This document shows, piece after piece, positions 26,141 through 34,693 of a DNA stretch of 64,000 nucleotides. The DNA is from Fulvitalea axinellae (lineage in GTDB: Bacteria; Bacteroidota; Bacteroidia; Cytophagales; Cyclobacteriaceae). The notes beneath the pieces were generated by a model, which saw only the letters and a program-made list of their open reading frames with translations, was not told where the DNA came from and ran no database searches. The DNA lies in NCBI RefSeq assembly GCF_036492835.1, contig NZ_AP025314.1, positions 2,708,010 to 2,772,009 on the forward strand, written 5' to 3'. Each line of letters opens with the position of its first letter. Within the stretch, counting starts at the first letter, position 1. The translations under genes were made by a program, and so were the position numbers.

Positions 26141-26436
26141 CATTCCGAAGAAATCGGAACTGGGTAGGGTGTAAATTGTCGGCTTCAGCCTAAGCGAATT
26201 TGAGTGACGGCCTTTGCCTTGGGTTTGATTGGTAGTTGATGTTGATCGGCCCCGCACCCGAAGGTTTAAACTTCGGGACTAACCGATATTTATGGTTGAT
26301 TACAAATTTGACTTCTCTGCCGTTTTTGTTAATACAAAGTAAGGCAATTCCCTCTTCGGCTTCAAATAGATAAATTTTATCTCAAGATAGACAAAACACC
26401 AACCCCAATCTTTTCTATAATTCTTTTAAAGTGATA
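26141..26436. other. Intergenic stretch with two perfect palindromes
   Basis: No gene. It holds a 7-bp stem CCCGAAG/CTTCGGG around GTTTAAA (26257-26277). AAAGTGATATCACTTT, a 16-bp perfect palindrome (26428-26443), overlaps the amidohydrolase stop codon. The second could be a binding site for a dimeric protein or a weak terminator. It lies between convergent genes. Confidence 0.5.
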
Positions 26437-28149
26437 TCACTTTGCCCCATAAAGAACTTCTCCACCCACCACAGTCATCTTCACCTTAGCATCCAACAGT
26501 TTACTCTCATCGGCACGGACAAGATCAGTGTCAAAAACTGTGAAATCGGCCAATTTACCCACTTCAATCGATCCAATTCTCTTCTCGGCAAATAAAGCGT
26601 ACGCGGCGTCCAAAGTATAACTTCTGAGCGCTTCAATCCTGCTCATCCGCTGTGACGGTTCGTAGCCTTTCTCAGGCTTTCCTTTCAGCGTCTTGCGAGA
26701 CACGGACGCATAAAAACACTCAATCGGGCTCACCGGCTCAATCGGAGAGTCGGTTCCGTTAGCCACCCTCGCTCCCGAGGCCAACAGTTTCTTCCAAACA
26801 TAAGCGCCTTCCTTGATTCTGTCTTCCCCTAACCTGTCAATGGCCCAAGGCCTGTCCGAGGCCATATGAATACCTTGCATGGCAGGAATAACCCCCAAAG
26901 CCGCAAATCTGGGAATATCTTTGTTGGTTAGGTGCTGGGCATGCTCAATCCTAAACCTATGATCCACCGTCTTGGCACGGTTACCCAATGCGTTTTCATA
27001 TTGATCAAGCACTTCCCTGTTCGCCCTGTCACCGATTGCGTGTGTACATATCTGGAACCCGCTTTCCAAGCCTTTTTCGGCTATTTCACCGATCTCTTTC
27101 ATCGGCCTAAGCGCATGTCCCGTATGGCCAGGCTGATCCTCGTATTCGTTCAGAAGCCACGCTCCACGTGATCCCAAAGCGCCGTCAGCGTACAACTTCA
27201 CTGAACGAAGGGTAAACCAAGAAGCGCTATCATTCATAGGCCCATTAGCAAACCATTTCTCCAATAACGCGTCATTTTCCCCGTCAAGCATCGCCCAAAC
27301 CCTGACTCTGAGCGAATCACTTTTTCTCAATTGGCGATACTGGCTAATCATATCCGGTCCAATACCGGCATCCATCACCGCCGTGATACCATTGGAAAGA
27401 CATTCTTCCATACCTAACCGCAAAGCTTTTCTGGTTTTGGAAGCAGACTTTTCGGGAATATGCCTCATAATCATATTCATGGCATTTTCATTGAACAGAC
27501 CTGTAGCATTGCCCTTCTCGTCCAGAGTAACTTCTCCACCTTCCGGTTGTCCCTCTTTCGCCAACAAGGCCTCAACATTTGCAATCCGCATCGCTTCTGC
27601 GTTAGCGATTCCCGCATGCCCGCTGGCATGACGCAGAAAAACCGGATTATCAGGCGACACTTCAGACATTCGGTTATGAACAGGCATTCCCTCCACCGTC
27701 TTTTCCGGTTTCTTGTCCCATTTGTCCTGGTGCCATCCACGGCCAACAATCCATTCTCCTTTTTCGGCTTTTGAAACAGCTACCCTTACCATCTCGACCA
27801 TCTGGTCATAATTCGAAATGGGAGATAGGTCCAAATCGATTTTCTTAAGCCCGACACCGGCCAAATGCAAATGAGAGTCTATCAGTCCTGGAGACACAAA
27901 CTGTCCATTAAGGTCTACCTTCTTCGTTTTCGGCCCGATGAATTGCTCAGCACCTTTAACGTCTCCCACATAAATAAACTTTCCGTCTTTTACGGCGAAA
28001 GCCGTAGCTTCCGGATTTTCCGAATCCATTGTCACCACCTTGGCATTAACAATAAGTTGATCAGCCTTCGGTGTTTGCTCTTTTGGTGAACATGAAAAAA
28101 TAAACGCCATGAGACCCAGCGCCATGATGTTCGTTAATATTCTTGTCAT
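26437..28149 (-). CDS. Amidohydrolase-3 family (YtcJ-like) metal-dependent hydrolase, lipoprotein
   Basis: 570 residues. Lipoprotein signal MTRILTNIMALGLMAFIFSC. Composite beta domain plus TIM barrel: metal motif DSHLHLAGVG near residue 92, CTHAIGDRANREVLD, FRIEHAQHL, and the terminal catalytic Asp in NGTDSPIEPVSP. The C-terminal IGSIEVGKLADFTVFDTDLV closes the beta domain. Family members hydrolyse N-substituted amino acids, formamides or cyclic amides, and the substrate cannot be read from sequence. Export as a lipoprotein is common for this subgroup in Bacteroidota. It is a single gene, with 353 bp to the next minus-strand gene downstream of a terminator. Confidence 0.9.
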   Translation of the reverse strand: MTRILTNIMALGLMAFIFSCSPKEQTPKADQLIVNAKVVTMDSENPEATAFAVKDGKFIYVGDVKGAEQFIGPKTKKVDLNGQFVSPGLIDSHLHLAGVGLKKIDLDLSPISNYDQMVEMVRVAVSKAEKGEWIVGRGWHQDKWDKKPEKTVEGMPVHNRMSEVSPDNPVFLRHASGHAGIANAEAMRIANVEALLAKEGQPEGGEVTLDEKGNATGLFNENAMNMIMRHIPEKSASKTRKALRLGMEECLSNGITAVMDAGIGPDMISQYRQLRKSDSLRVRVWAMLDGENDALLEKWFANGPMNDSASWFTLRSVKLYADGALGSRGAWLLNEYEDQPGHTGHALRPMKEIGEIAEKGLESGFQICTHAIGDRANREVLDQYENALGNRAKTVDHRFRIEHAQHLTNKDIPRFAALGVIPAMQGIHMASDRPWAIDRLGEDRIKEGAYVWKKLLASGARVANGTDSPIEPVSPIECFYASVSRKTLKGKPEKGYEPSQRMSRIEALRSYTLDAAYALFAEKRIGSIEVGKLADFTVFDTDLVRADESKLLDAKVKMTVVGGEVLYGAK

Positions 28150-28423
28150 GCGAAATTATTTTTGATCTAATCCGATAAAATAAAATGGCGGGAACACTCC
28201 CTTCAACAAAATAAAAATTCAAACCTCTTCATGCAAACGAAAGCTAATATCCCGATCTCGGAAAACCGCATATAAGGGCACCGCCCCATTCATGGAAGAA
28301 ACAAGACAAACTAGTCTAAAAGCAAGGGAAAATAAAACCTTGGGCGGAAACAAGCCGTATAGGTAATTAAGCAAATAACAACGGATTTCATTTAATAAGA
28401 TTGCCTTCCTGCTTTTCAAACAA

Positions 28424-28455
28424 CAAAGGGAACCGCCACTGCGGTTCCCTTCTTT
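28424..28455 (-). terminator. Terminator of the AAE-type transporter gene
   Basis: 11-bp perfect stem AAGGGAACCGC / GCGGTTCCCTT around CACT. On the minus strand it is followed by TTGTTGTTTG. A smaller hairpin (CACCC ATTC GGGTG, 28473-28486) lies between it and the stop codon at 28503. The rest of 28150-28502 shows no gene. Confidence 0.82.
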
Positions 28456-28502
28456 TGTTATAAACCTGAACCTCACCCATTCGGGTGAACGGCAGGCTTT
28501 AT

Positions 28503-30110
28503 CTAGAATAATGCAATCCAACCCAAAATCTTGGCGCAAACGATCAGAATTACCATCGCAAACGGATAAACTGTCGCATAAGCGATCGAAGGTGCGTTAC
28601 TGTCTGTCATTGAGTCAACGGCGCTAAGACCGGGCGTACTGGTCATACCACCCGTAATCGTACCCAAAAGCGACAGCAAGTTTACCTTAAGGAATATTCT
28701 GCCCACTATCACGCTTAGAATCATCGGCATCAGCGTAGTGGCGAAACCTACCAAGAACAGGGTAAGGCCCTGAGATTGAATGGTAGCGACCAAACTCTTA
28801 CCCGCACTTGTACCGACAGCGGCCAAGAAAAACAACAAACCGAGTTGTCGCAGCATTGCGTTGGCTGGCCCCGAGACGTTCCAGATAATCGGACCGGTCT
28901 TTCCTACCCTAGAGAGCATCAACGAAACGAGCAACACTCCGCCGGTAAGACCAAGCTTGAACTCTGAACCGAACAATGGAAACGCGATTTTACCGAGGAT
29001 AACACCCAACACCAAAATAGCGGCGATCGGCAAGAAATCAGCTTCCGAAAGTTTCTTCTGCTCATTACCGAACAGGTTCATCACAGCGTCGCGGTTATAT
29101 GTTCCCGACACTACCATCAACTTATCGCCAAAACGGATCTGAGCGTCGCCTGTAGGCGTAATATCGATACCCGATCTACGGATACGCGTCACGGTGGCGT
29201 TATAGTTTTCCTGAAGGTTCAAAGATCCGATCGACTTGTTCACCACTCGCTTATTGGTGACAAGTATCCAGTCCACGATCATCAATTCGCTTGTAGGGAT
29301 TTCCTGGTCTACGCTTTCGCCAACCAACAGTTCCACTTTTTTCAAGGACTCTTTGGTTCCCACCACACGAATCAGATCATCTTTTTCAAGGATCGTGTCT
29401 CCAGTCGGAACAACTGTCTTGCCTTTCTTCAACACTCGGGAAACGTTAGCACCGGTCATGGCGCGAACAGCTAATTTGCTCAATGAAAGACCGTGAATGT
29501 TATCATTATCAATTTTGAAGTTTCTTGCTTTTAGGCTCGGGTAATTCGCTCTGGACTCCTTCTTGAAAGCTTCTTCTTCCTTCTTAAGATCGATTTTGAA
29601 AACTTTCGGAACGAGCCTTACAAACAAAATCACGCCGATAACGCCAAACGGATATGCGATACCATAACCGATGGACGCCTCCGGAGATCCGTTTGTGGCT
29701 TCTATCGCAGCCGCCAGACCTGGGGTCGACGTTAACGCTCCCGTAAGCAAACCAACCGCATACTTGAGATCAACGCCCGCAAACCAAGCCAAACCACCGG
29801 CTACGATGCTACCCGAAACTACGATCACCCCGGCCACAAGCACCAATTTGGCTCCCTGTGATCGGAACGACTCGAAGAATCCAGGCCCAGCCTGCACACC
29901 GATTGTCATTATAAACAGAATCAAACCAAGTGTCTTGAACAATGGCGGCACCGAATAGCCGAAATGCCCAAAGGCCAAGGCTACAAAAATCACAGCCGAG
30001 GAATCTAGCCCTATACCCTTAACCTCTATCTTCCCGACCAAGATTCCGATGGCGATGATTACAAAAATCGCAAAATAATCAGTCCGCATTAACGAATCTA
30101 ATAGCTCCAT
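28503..30110 (-). CDS. AAE-family putative antiporter/permease (YidE type) with two TrkA-C domains
   Basis: 535 residues from the ATG at 30110; the longer frame to 30179 adds a polar stretch with no family match. Two membrane blocks of about five to six helices each (residues 10-160 and 365-530) both carry the GALTSTPGLAAA / GGMTSTPGLSAV repeat typical of the aspartate:alanine exchanger family. The central cytoplasmic part holds two regulatory TrkA_C (RCK_C) domains (GANVSRVLKKGKTVVPTGDTILEKDDLIRVVG and YNATVTRIRRSGIDITPTGDAQIRFGDKLMVVSG). The substrate is unproven; amino acid or dicarboxylate exchange is plausible. Confidence 0.9.
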   Translation of the reverse strand: MELLDSLMRTDYFAIFVIIAIGILVGKIEVKGIGLDSSAVIFVALAFGHFGYSVPPLFKTLGLILFIMTIGVQAGPGFFESFRSQGAKLVLVAGVIVVSGSIVAGGLAWFAGVDLKYAVGLLTGALTSTPGLAAAIEATNGSPEASIGYGIAYPFGVIGVILFVRLVPKVFKIDLKKEEEAFKKESRANYPSLKARNFKIDNDNIHGLSLSKLAVRAMTGANVSRVLKKGKTVVPTGDTILEKDDLIRVVGTKESLKKVELLVGESVDQEIPTSELMIVDWILVTNKRVVNKSIGSLNLQENYNATVTRIRRSGIDITPTGDAQIRFGDKLMVVSGTYNRDAVMNLFGNEQKKLSEADFLPIAAILVLGVILGKIAFPLFGSEFKLGLTGGVLLVSLMLSRVGKTGPIIWNVSGPANAMLRQLGLLFFLAAVGTSAGKSLVATIQSQGLTLFLVGFATTLMPMILSVIVGRIFLKVNLLSLLGTITGGMTSTPGLSAVDSMTDSNAPSIAYATVYPFAMVILIVCAKILGWIALF

Positions 30111-30456
30111 AAGCCGTACAGTATCTATACCTTTAGTTTTGTCAATAAATCGAAAACTGCATGAAAGCGAAAGTGTCACAAAAAAACACTAATTCGCTTC
30201 TTTATCTTCACTCGTTCGCAAAATAACACATGGGAACATTAAGGTTCAAGTGTACACCACACTGCAAAGAATGTCAAGACGAAATGCATGATGACAATCA
30301 TGATTAGCCTTTTTGTGCGAAAAAATCAAAAACCATTAAAGCCCTATCGATATATTCACATTAAACACGCACAAAAGCGATGAGATTTTATGTATTTGGC
30401 AAAAAAAATAAAGGGCCGAAACCGTTCCCGTTCCAGAAACATGAAATAAATCATTC
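30111..30456. other. Intergenic stretch without supported feature
   Basis: AT-rich DNA between the transporter start and the terminator of the EF-G-like gene. It must hold the transporter's promoter, but no full TAnnTTTG match was found. The short ORFs across it are not gene-like. Confidence 0.4.
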
Positions 30457-30491
30457 AAAAAAAATGGCCGTCCGTACCCGAACGACCATTT
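30457..30491 (-). terminator. Rho-independent terminator of the EF-G-like gene
   Basis: On the minus strand a stem of about 12 bp (two G-T pairs) formed by 30480-30491 and 30462-30473, with a 6-nt loop, followed by eight T. It starts about 20 bp after the stop codon at 30513. Confidence 0.85.
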
Positions 30492-30512
30492 GCAAAGGAT
30501 TATTTAATATTG

Positions 30513-32609
30513 TCAAGCCAAAACAACCCCGGCCGGCACCGAAGAATATTTGGCGAATTTCCATGTAAAATCACCCAGTCCCTGTGTCAGCGATTTCAGA
30601 GTATTGGCGTATTCGTACATCTCCGCCTGCGGTACCCGGGCCTCGATAAGCTGTCGATTCCCTTCCTGCTCCATACCCATAATCATCGCTCTGCGCGACT
30701 GCAAATCGGTCATTACCTCTCCTACCTGTGTCAAAGGAACACCTACGCAAAGGTCCAGAAGCGGCTCCATCAAATGGGGCGAAGACTTCGAAAATGCTTC
30801 CCGAAACGCTTCCCTTCCCGCTATTTTAAACGAAATATCATTTGAATCCACCGGGTGCATTTTTCCGTCCATTACCATCACCCGGACATCGCGAATCTTG
30901 GATTTCGCCAGAACGCCTTCTTCCATCACCTCCATCACGCCTTTCCGAATGGAGAGCATAAAACGCTGGTCGATGGCACCGCCAACCACACAATTGTAGA
31001 ACTGGAACTTTCCGCCCCACGGCAAATCCGTCTCGGTCTTTTCACGAACATGCGCCTCTTTCGGCGGTTCTTCCATACCCTCGGTATAAGCGCTCACACG
31101 CAACACAACCTCTCCGAACTGCCCCGCTCCGCCCGATTGTTTTTTGTGGCGATAAGTCACCTCAGCCCCTCCGTCTATCGTCTCGCGATACGGTACTGTT
31201 GGTTGTTTAAACGATGCTTCAACATTATAAAGTCGCTTCAGTTTCCACTCTAAAACGCTCAAATGAGCCTCGCCCTGCAAGCCAACGATAAGCTCGCGAG
31301 TTTCCTGATCAAATTCCACCTCTACTGTCGGATCTTCCTCGGCGATTTCCCGAATCATCTCGCCTAATTTCTCATTTTCCTCTTTTTTCTCCGAGAATAC
31401 GTGATACAATGACTTTGGCTCCGGGAACACCATCGGCGCCACTTTCACTGGCGATTCCTTCAAACAAAGCGTATCGTTTGTCCGCGTTTTCTTAAGCTTC
31501 ACCACCGCTCCAATATCTCCCGCCTGAAACTTTTGTACGGGAACCCTTTCATTACCGTCCATAACATAAAGCTGATGGATTCTTTCCATTGTATCCGTAT
31601 CCGGATTATAAAGGTCCATATTCGGATGAAGCTCCCCCGAAATGACTTTAAGGAAGCTTACACGGCCTAAATAAGGCTCATTAACCGTTTTGTAGACAAA
31701 AGCCACCGGGTCCCCTTCCAAATTGTACGGAATATATTCCCCTGTAGAAAGTGGCTCGGGTTTCAAGTCCGTCGCCGACGGCGCTACGTTATCTATAAAG
31801 CCCATCAATCTTCCGCTTCCCATATTCTTCTCCGCCGAAACGCAAAAAACAGGAAACACGTCATGGTTAGCCATTCCTATCCGAAGGCCTAACCGCATTT
31901 CGTCTTCGTTCAGCTCCCCTTTTTCGAAGTAAAGCCCCATCAATCCTTCGTCGTTCTCGGCGGCCCTTTCCACCAAAACATTATGGAGACGGTCGGCTTT
32001 TTCCCTTTCGTCTTCCGGAATCGGCAATTTCTGAGGCTTGCCTCCACCTTCAGGAAATTTGTACATCACCATCTTCAGTAGATCGATGATGGAATCAAAA
32101 CCCTCGCCCTCGTTTACCGGATACTGCATCAGCACGGCGTTTGGGCCGAAACTGTAACGGACATCCTCCCACGACTCCGAAAAATCGGACTGCGCGTGAT
32201 CCAGTTGATTGATTACGAAAATCGTTGGTTTGTTAAAAATATTGATGTATTCCCACACCAACTGATCACCTACCTCCACTCCCGCCTTGGCGTTGACCAT
32301 TATCAGGCAAGTGTCCGCCACCCTTACTGACGAGACCACTTCCCCAGCGAAATCGTCCACGCCCGGAGTGTCAAAAATATTGATTTTGTAATCCCGCCAC
32401 TCGGTGTGCATCGAAGTGGCGTATACGGAAAATCCGCGCTCACGCTCAATCTCGTGATAATCCGACACGGTGTTGTGTCCTTCCACGCTGCCCCGCCGAT
32501 CGGTCATACCGGCTTCATACAGCATCGTTTCCGCAAGTGTCGTCTTGCCGGACTTCGAGCTTCCGAGCAAGACGATGTTCTTAATGTGTTTTTGGTCAAA
32601 GGTTTTCAT
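30513..32609 (-). CDS. Elongation factor G paralogue (EF-G2-like) with altered GTPase motifs
   Basis: 698 residues with all EF-G domains (GTPase I, II, III, IV, V). The P-loop GSSKSGKTT (16-24) is intact. Switch II reads DTPGVDDF (80-87) where EF-G has DTPGHVDF, so the catalytic His is Val84. The guanine motif is NQLD (134-137), not NKxD. Domain IV retains GGAGQFGEVVLRV. Bacteroides has a comparable EF-G2, described as supporting translocation without GTP hydrolysis and needed for gut colonisation; this protein looks like that class. The canonical fusA is not in the window. A Bacteroidota promoter lies just upstream. Confidence 0.88.
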   Translation of the reverse strand: MKTFDQKHIKNIVLLGSSKSGKTTLAETMLYEAGMTDRRGSVEGHNTVSDYHEIERERGFSVYATSMHTEWRDYKINIFDTPGVDDFAGEVVSSVRVADTCLIMVNAKAGVEVGDQLVWEYINIFNKPTIFVINQLDHAQSDFSESWEDVRYSFGPNAVLMQYPVNEGEGFDSIIDLLKMVMYKFPEGGGKPQKLPIPEDEREKADRLHNVLVERAAENDEGLMGLYFEKGELNEDEMRLGLRIGMANHDVFPVFCVSAEKNMGSGRLMGFIDNVAPSATDLKPEPLSTGEYIPYNLEGDPVAFVYKTVNEPYLGRVSFLKVISGELHPNMDLYNPDTDTMERIHQLYVMDGNERVPVQKFQAGDIGAVVKLKKTRTNDTLCLKESPVKVAPMVFPEPKSLYHVFSEKKEENEKLGEMIREIAEEDPTVEVEFDQETRELIVGLQGEAHLSVLEWKLKRLYNVEASFKQPTVPYRETIDGGAEVTYRHKKQSGGAGQFGEVVLRVSAYTEGMEEPPKEAHVREKTETDLPWGGKFQFYNCVVGGAIDQRFMLSIRKGVMEVMEEGVLAKSKIRDVRVMVMDGKMHPVDSNDISFKIAGREAFREAFSKSSPHLMEPLLDLCVGVPLTQVGEVMTDLQSRRAMIMGMEQEGNRQLIEARVPQAEMYEYANTLKSLTQGLGDFTWKFAKYSSVPAGVVLA

Positions 32610-32631
32610 CAGGTAGGTATTCGCTTGTTCT

Positions 32632-32660
32632 CAAATAAAAATTAACACGCCAAATACAAA
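32632..32660 (-). promoter_or_regulatory. Promoter of the EF-G2-like gene
   Basis: Minus strand: TTTG (32657-32660), 17-bp spacer, TTTATTTG (32632-32639), seven of eight positions like TAnnTTTG. It sits 22 bp before the ATG, giving a very short leader. The rest of 32661-32901 shows only a GC-rich inverted stretch and no gene. Confidence 0.55.
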
Positions 32661-32901
32661 GGCCCATAAGGGCCCACCGGGGAGCCTGAAACCCGTAAAA
32701 GTGATGGGAGCGGGTTCCGTAAAAATATCCGACGACAGAAAGCGCCAATCCCAGCGCTAACGATCGCCCTGTTGCGTCAAGGTAGTGGATTAAGGCAGTA
32801 TTAACAAATGGGAAAAGGCAAATATTCGCCTAGAGATTCTCGATTCCGCCACATCCGCCCAATTAATATAAAAGAGCAAAACGATTAGGCATAAACTTAC
32901 G

Positions 32902-32909
32902 TATATTTG
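32902..32909 (+). promoter_or_regulatory. -7 promoter element for the TPR gene
   Basis: TATATTTG, an exact TAnnTTTG match, about 120 bp before the TPR gene start. No clear TTTG at the -33 distance, so strength is uncertain. Confidence 0.5.
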
Positions 32910-33028
32910 CCAGAACGGAAAGGCCGCAACGGCATCAGGAAAGCGAGCCCTACCCGTGGTTTTCGAGAAGGAAAAACATCCCTTCCACACCATGGAAACG
33001 CTCCTTACGCATAGATTACGACATTTTG

Positions 33029-33784
33029 ATGGATATCGCAGAGAAATACAAAGAGGGAATAGAGTTTCTTAAAAAGGAAAAATATGCGGAGGCTACGCAA
33101 GCGTTCGACCAGATTCTCGAATCCGAGCCCGAACACTACGAAGCCACCTGCATGAGAGCCAAGGCCTTGGCCAAAAGCGGAAAATTCGACGAAGCCGTTT
33201 CCGACTGGCAAACCGCTGTAACCATTCGCCCAAACGATGCCGACGTTTTTTCCGAATTCGGCATTACCCTGCATATGTGTGGCCGAAACGACGAGGCGCT
33301 CAAGCACTTTACCCACGCCATTAAACTGGAACCGGAGAACGCTTACCGCTATTCCAGCAGGGCCTTCGTGAAAAGCCGTATCGGCGACACCAAAGGCGCC
33401 ATCGCCGATTATGAACACGCTTTGGAGCTAGACCCCGACGACGCAATCTCGCTCAACAACAAGGGCATGCTCGAAGAAAAACTTGGCCGTACCAGAAAAG
33501 CCAAGGAAAGCTTCGCCAAAGCGGACTCTTTGGATAAGGACAAGCAAAAAAACATTCTGGAAAAAAACCGGAACCCAAAGAAACACGAGCAAAAGGCGCC
33601 GGAAACAAAAGGCGAAAGCAAAAGCGTAACGCTAAAACAGAAAGTAACGGAAGAGAAAACGGTACAGGGCCAACCCGAAAAGCTCACTTTCGGCTATTTT
33701 GCCAAAACGCTAAAGGACGTGCTCACCTCATCCGAAATACGCCAAGAGTTTATGTCTTTTGTCAAAAGTCTATTCAAAAAATAA
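33029..33784 (+). CDS. Tetratricopeptide-repeat protein
   Basis: 251 residues from the ATG at 33029 (a TTG codon directly before it is ignored). Four to five consecutive TPR units fill residues 1-165: YKEGIEFLKKEKYAEATQAFDQILESEP, ATCMRAKALAKSGKFDEAVSDWQTAVTIRP, FSEFGITLHMCGRNDEALKHFTHAIKLEP, and RYSSRAFVKSRIGDTKGAIADYEHALELDP. Then comes a long Lys/Glu/Gln-rich linker and a short C-terminal helix block ending FMSFVKSLFKK. No signal peptide or enzymatic motif. Presumably a cytoplasmic protein-protein adaptor; partner unknown. A 109-bp gap separates it from the next gene. Confidence 0.85.
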   Translation: MDIAEKYKEGIEFLKKEKYAEATQAFDQILESEPEHYEATCMRAKALAKSGKFDEAVSDWQTAVTIRPNDADVFSEFGITLHMCGRNDEALKHFTHAIKLEPENAYRYSSRAFVKSRIGDTKGAIADYEHALELDPDDAISLNNKGMLEEKLGRTRKAKESFAKADSLDKDKQKNILEKNRNPKKHEQKAPETKGESKSVTLKQKVTEEKTVQGQPEKLTFGYFAKTLKDVLTSSEIRQEFMSFVKSLFKK

Positions 33785-33893
33785 AAAAAGAGTCTCTACG
33801 TTTTACCTTTAAGGGAAAAAAAGGCGTCCTTAATATTCCCGTTAGTCTCGCTCGGCCACAAAAACGCCGGGCCAACCCAAACCCGATTTTTAT

Positions 33894-34586
33894 ATGAAGA
33901 GATTACGAGTCTTTATGGTGGCGATTTTCGTCCTGCTTCTGGCCGGTCAAATGGGCGTTGCGCAAAAGAAAGAGAAAATAGACCCGGAAGTCAGCGCACT
34001 TTTCAAAACCGCCCAGAAACAAATGGTGGACGGCAAATTCGAGGAAGCCAACGTCACGTTCAGGGAAATTCTCACAAAGCAGAAAACCCTGCCCAAAGAC
34101 CTGTGCTACTTTTTCGCTGAAACTCTTTACCAGATTGAGCAGTACCAAAACAGCGAAAACTTCCTGAACAAATACTTTGACCTTACCCACGGCCAAGGAA
34201 AATTCAATTCGGAAGCCAGAAAGCTGGAGAAAAAACTTAAGAGAAGAATCCGCAGAAACCATTTCTGCCATTACTGCAACGACAAAGGCTACAGGCTTAT
34301 CGCTTGCGAAATGTGCGACGAGGAAGGTTTTGTAATCGGCAATTGCCAAAGGTGCTCGGGCGCCGGCAATATCATGTGCCCTACCTGCAAAGGCGAAGGT
34401 GTGGTAATCAGCAAAGCCTCAAATGGCGAAAACAGCTACAAAGACTGTGACAACTGCAAGCAAAAGGGCTTTATCCAATGCTCCACTTGCAAAGGCAGAA
34501 AGAAGACAAAACAGGACTGCCCGAAATGCTACGGCGCAGGTTTCCGCCCATCAGAAAAGCTTTGCGAGCATAGTAAAAATATGTAA
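33894..34586 (+). CDS. Secreted CxxC-repeat (DnaJ zinc-finger-like) protein
   Basis: 230 residues. Signal peptide MKRLRVFMVAIFVLLLAGQMGVAQ. Residues 30-120 are helical and TPR-like (QMVDGKFEEANVTFREILTK...DLCYFFAETLYQIEQYQNSENFLNKYF). From about residue 122 to the end there are seven CxxC units, several in the CxxCxGxG form of the DnaJ cysteine-rich domain (CQRCSGAGN, CPTCKGEGV, CPKCYGAGF). There is no J domain and no DnaJ C-terminal domain. A zinc-ribbon protein exported to an oxidising compartment is unusual; the cysteines may form disulfides or bind metal. A terminator follows. Confidence 0.82.
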   Translation: MKRLRVFMVAIFVLLLAGQMGVAQKKEKIDPEVSALFKTAQKQMVDGKFEEANVTFREILTKQKTLPKDLCYFFAETLYQIEQYQNSENFLNKYFDLTHGQGKFNSEARKLEKKLKRRIRRNHFCHYCNDKGYRLIACEMCDEEGFVIGNCQRCSGAGNIMCPTCKGEGVVISKASNGENSYKDCDNCKQKGFIQCSTCKGRKKTKQDCPKCYGAGFRPSEKLCEHSKNM

Positions 34587-34609
34587 GAGAAATTCTTCTC
34601 GAACAAAAA

Positions 34610-34640
34610 ACGGGGATCCGAAATTCGGATCCCCGTTTTT
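34610..34640 (+). terminator. Bidirectional terminator between the CxxC protein gene and parC
   Basis: 11-bp perfect stem ACGGGGATCCG / CGGATCCCCGT around AAATT, with a T-run after it and an A-run before it. It serves both convergent genes. Confidence 0.92.
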
Positions 34641-34693
34641 TGTCTCGCCTAACCCATCCTATCACGAAGCGGGTTAGCTCATATTATTCTTTC

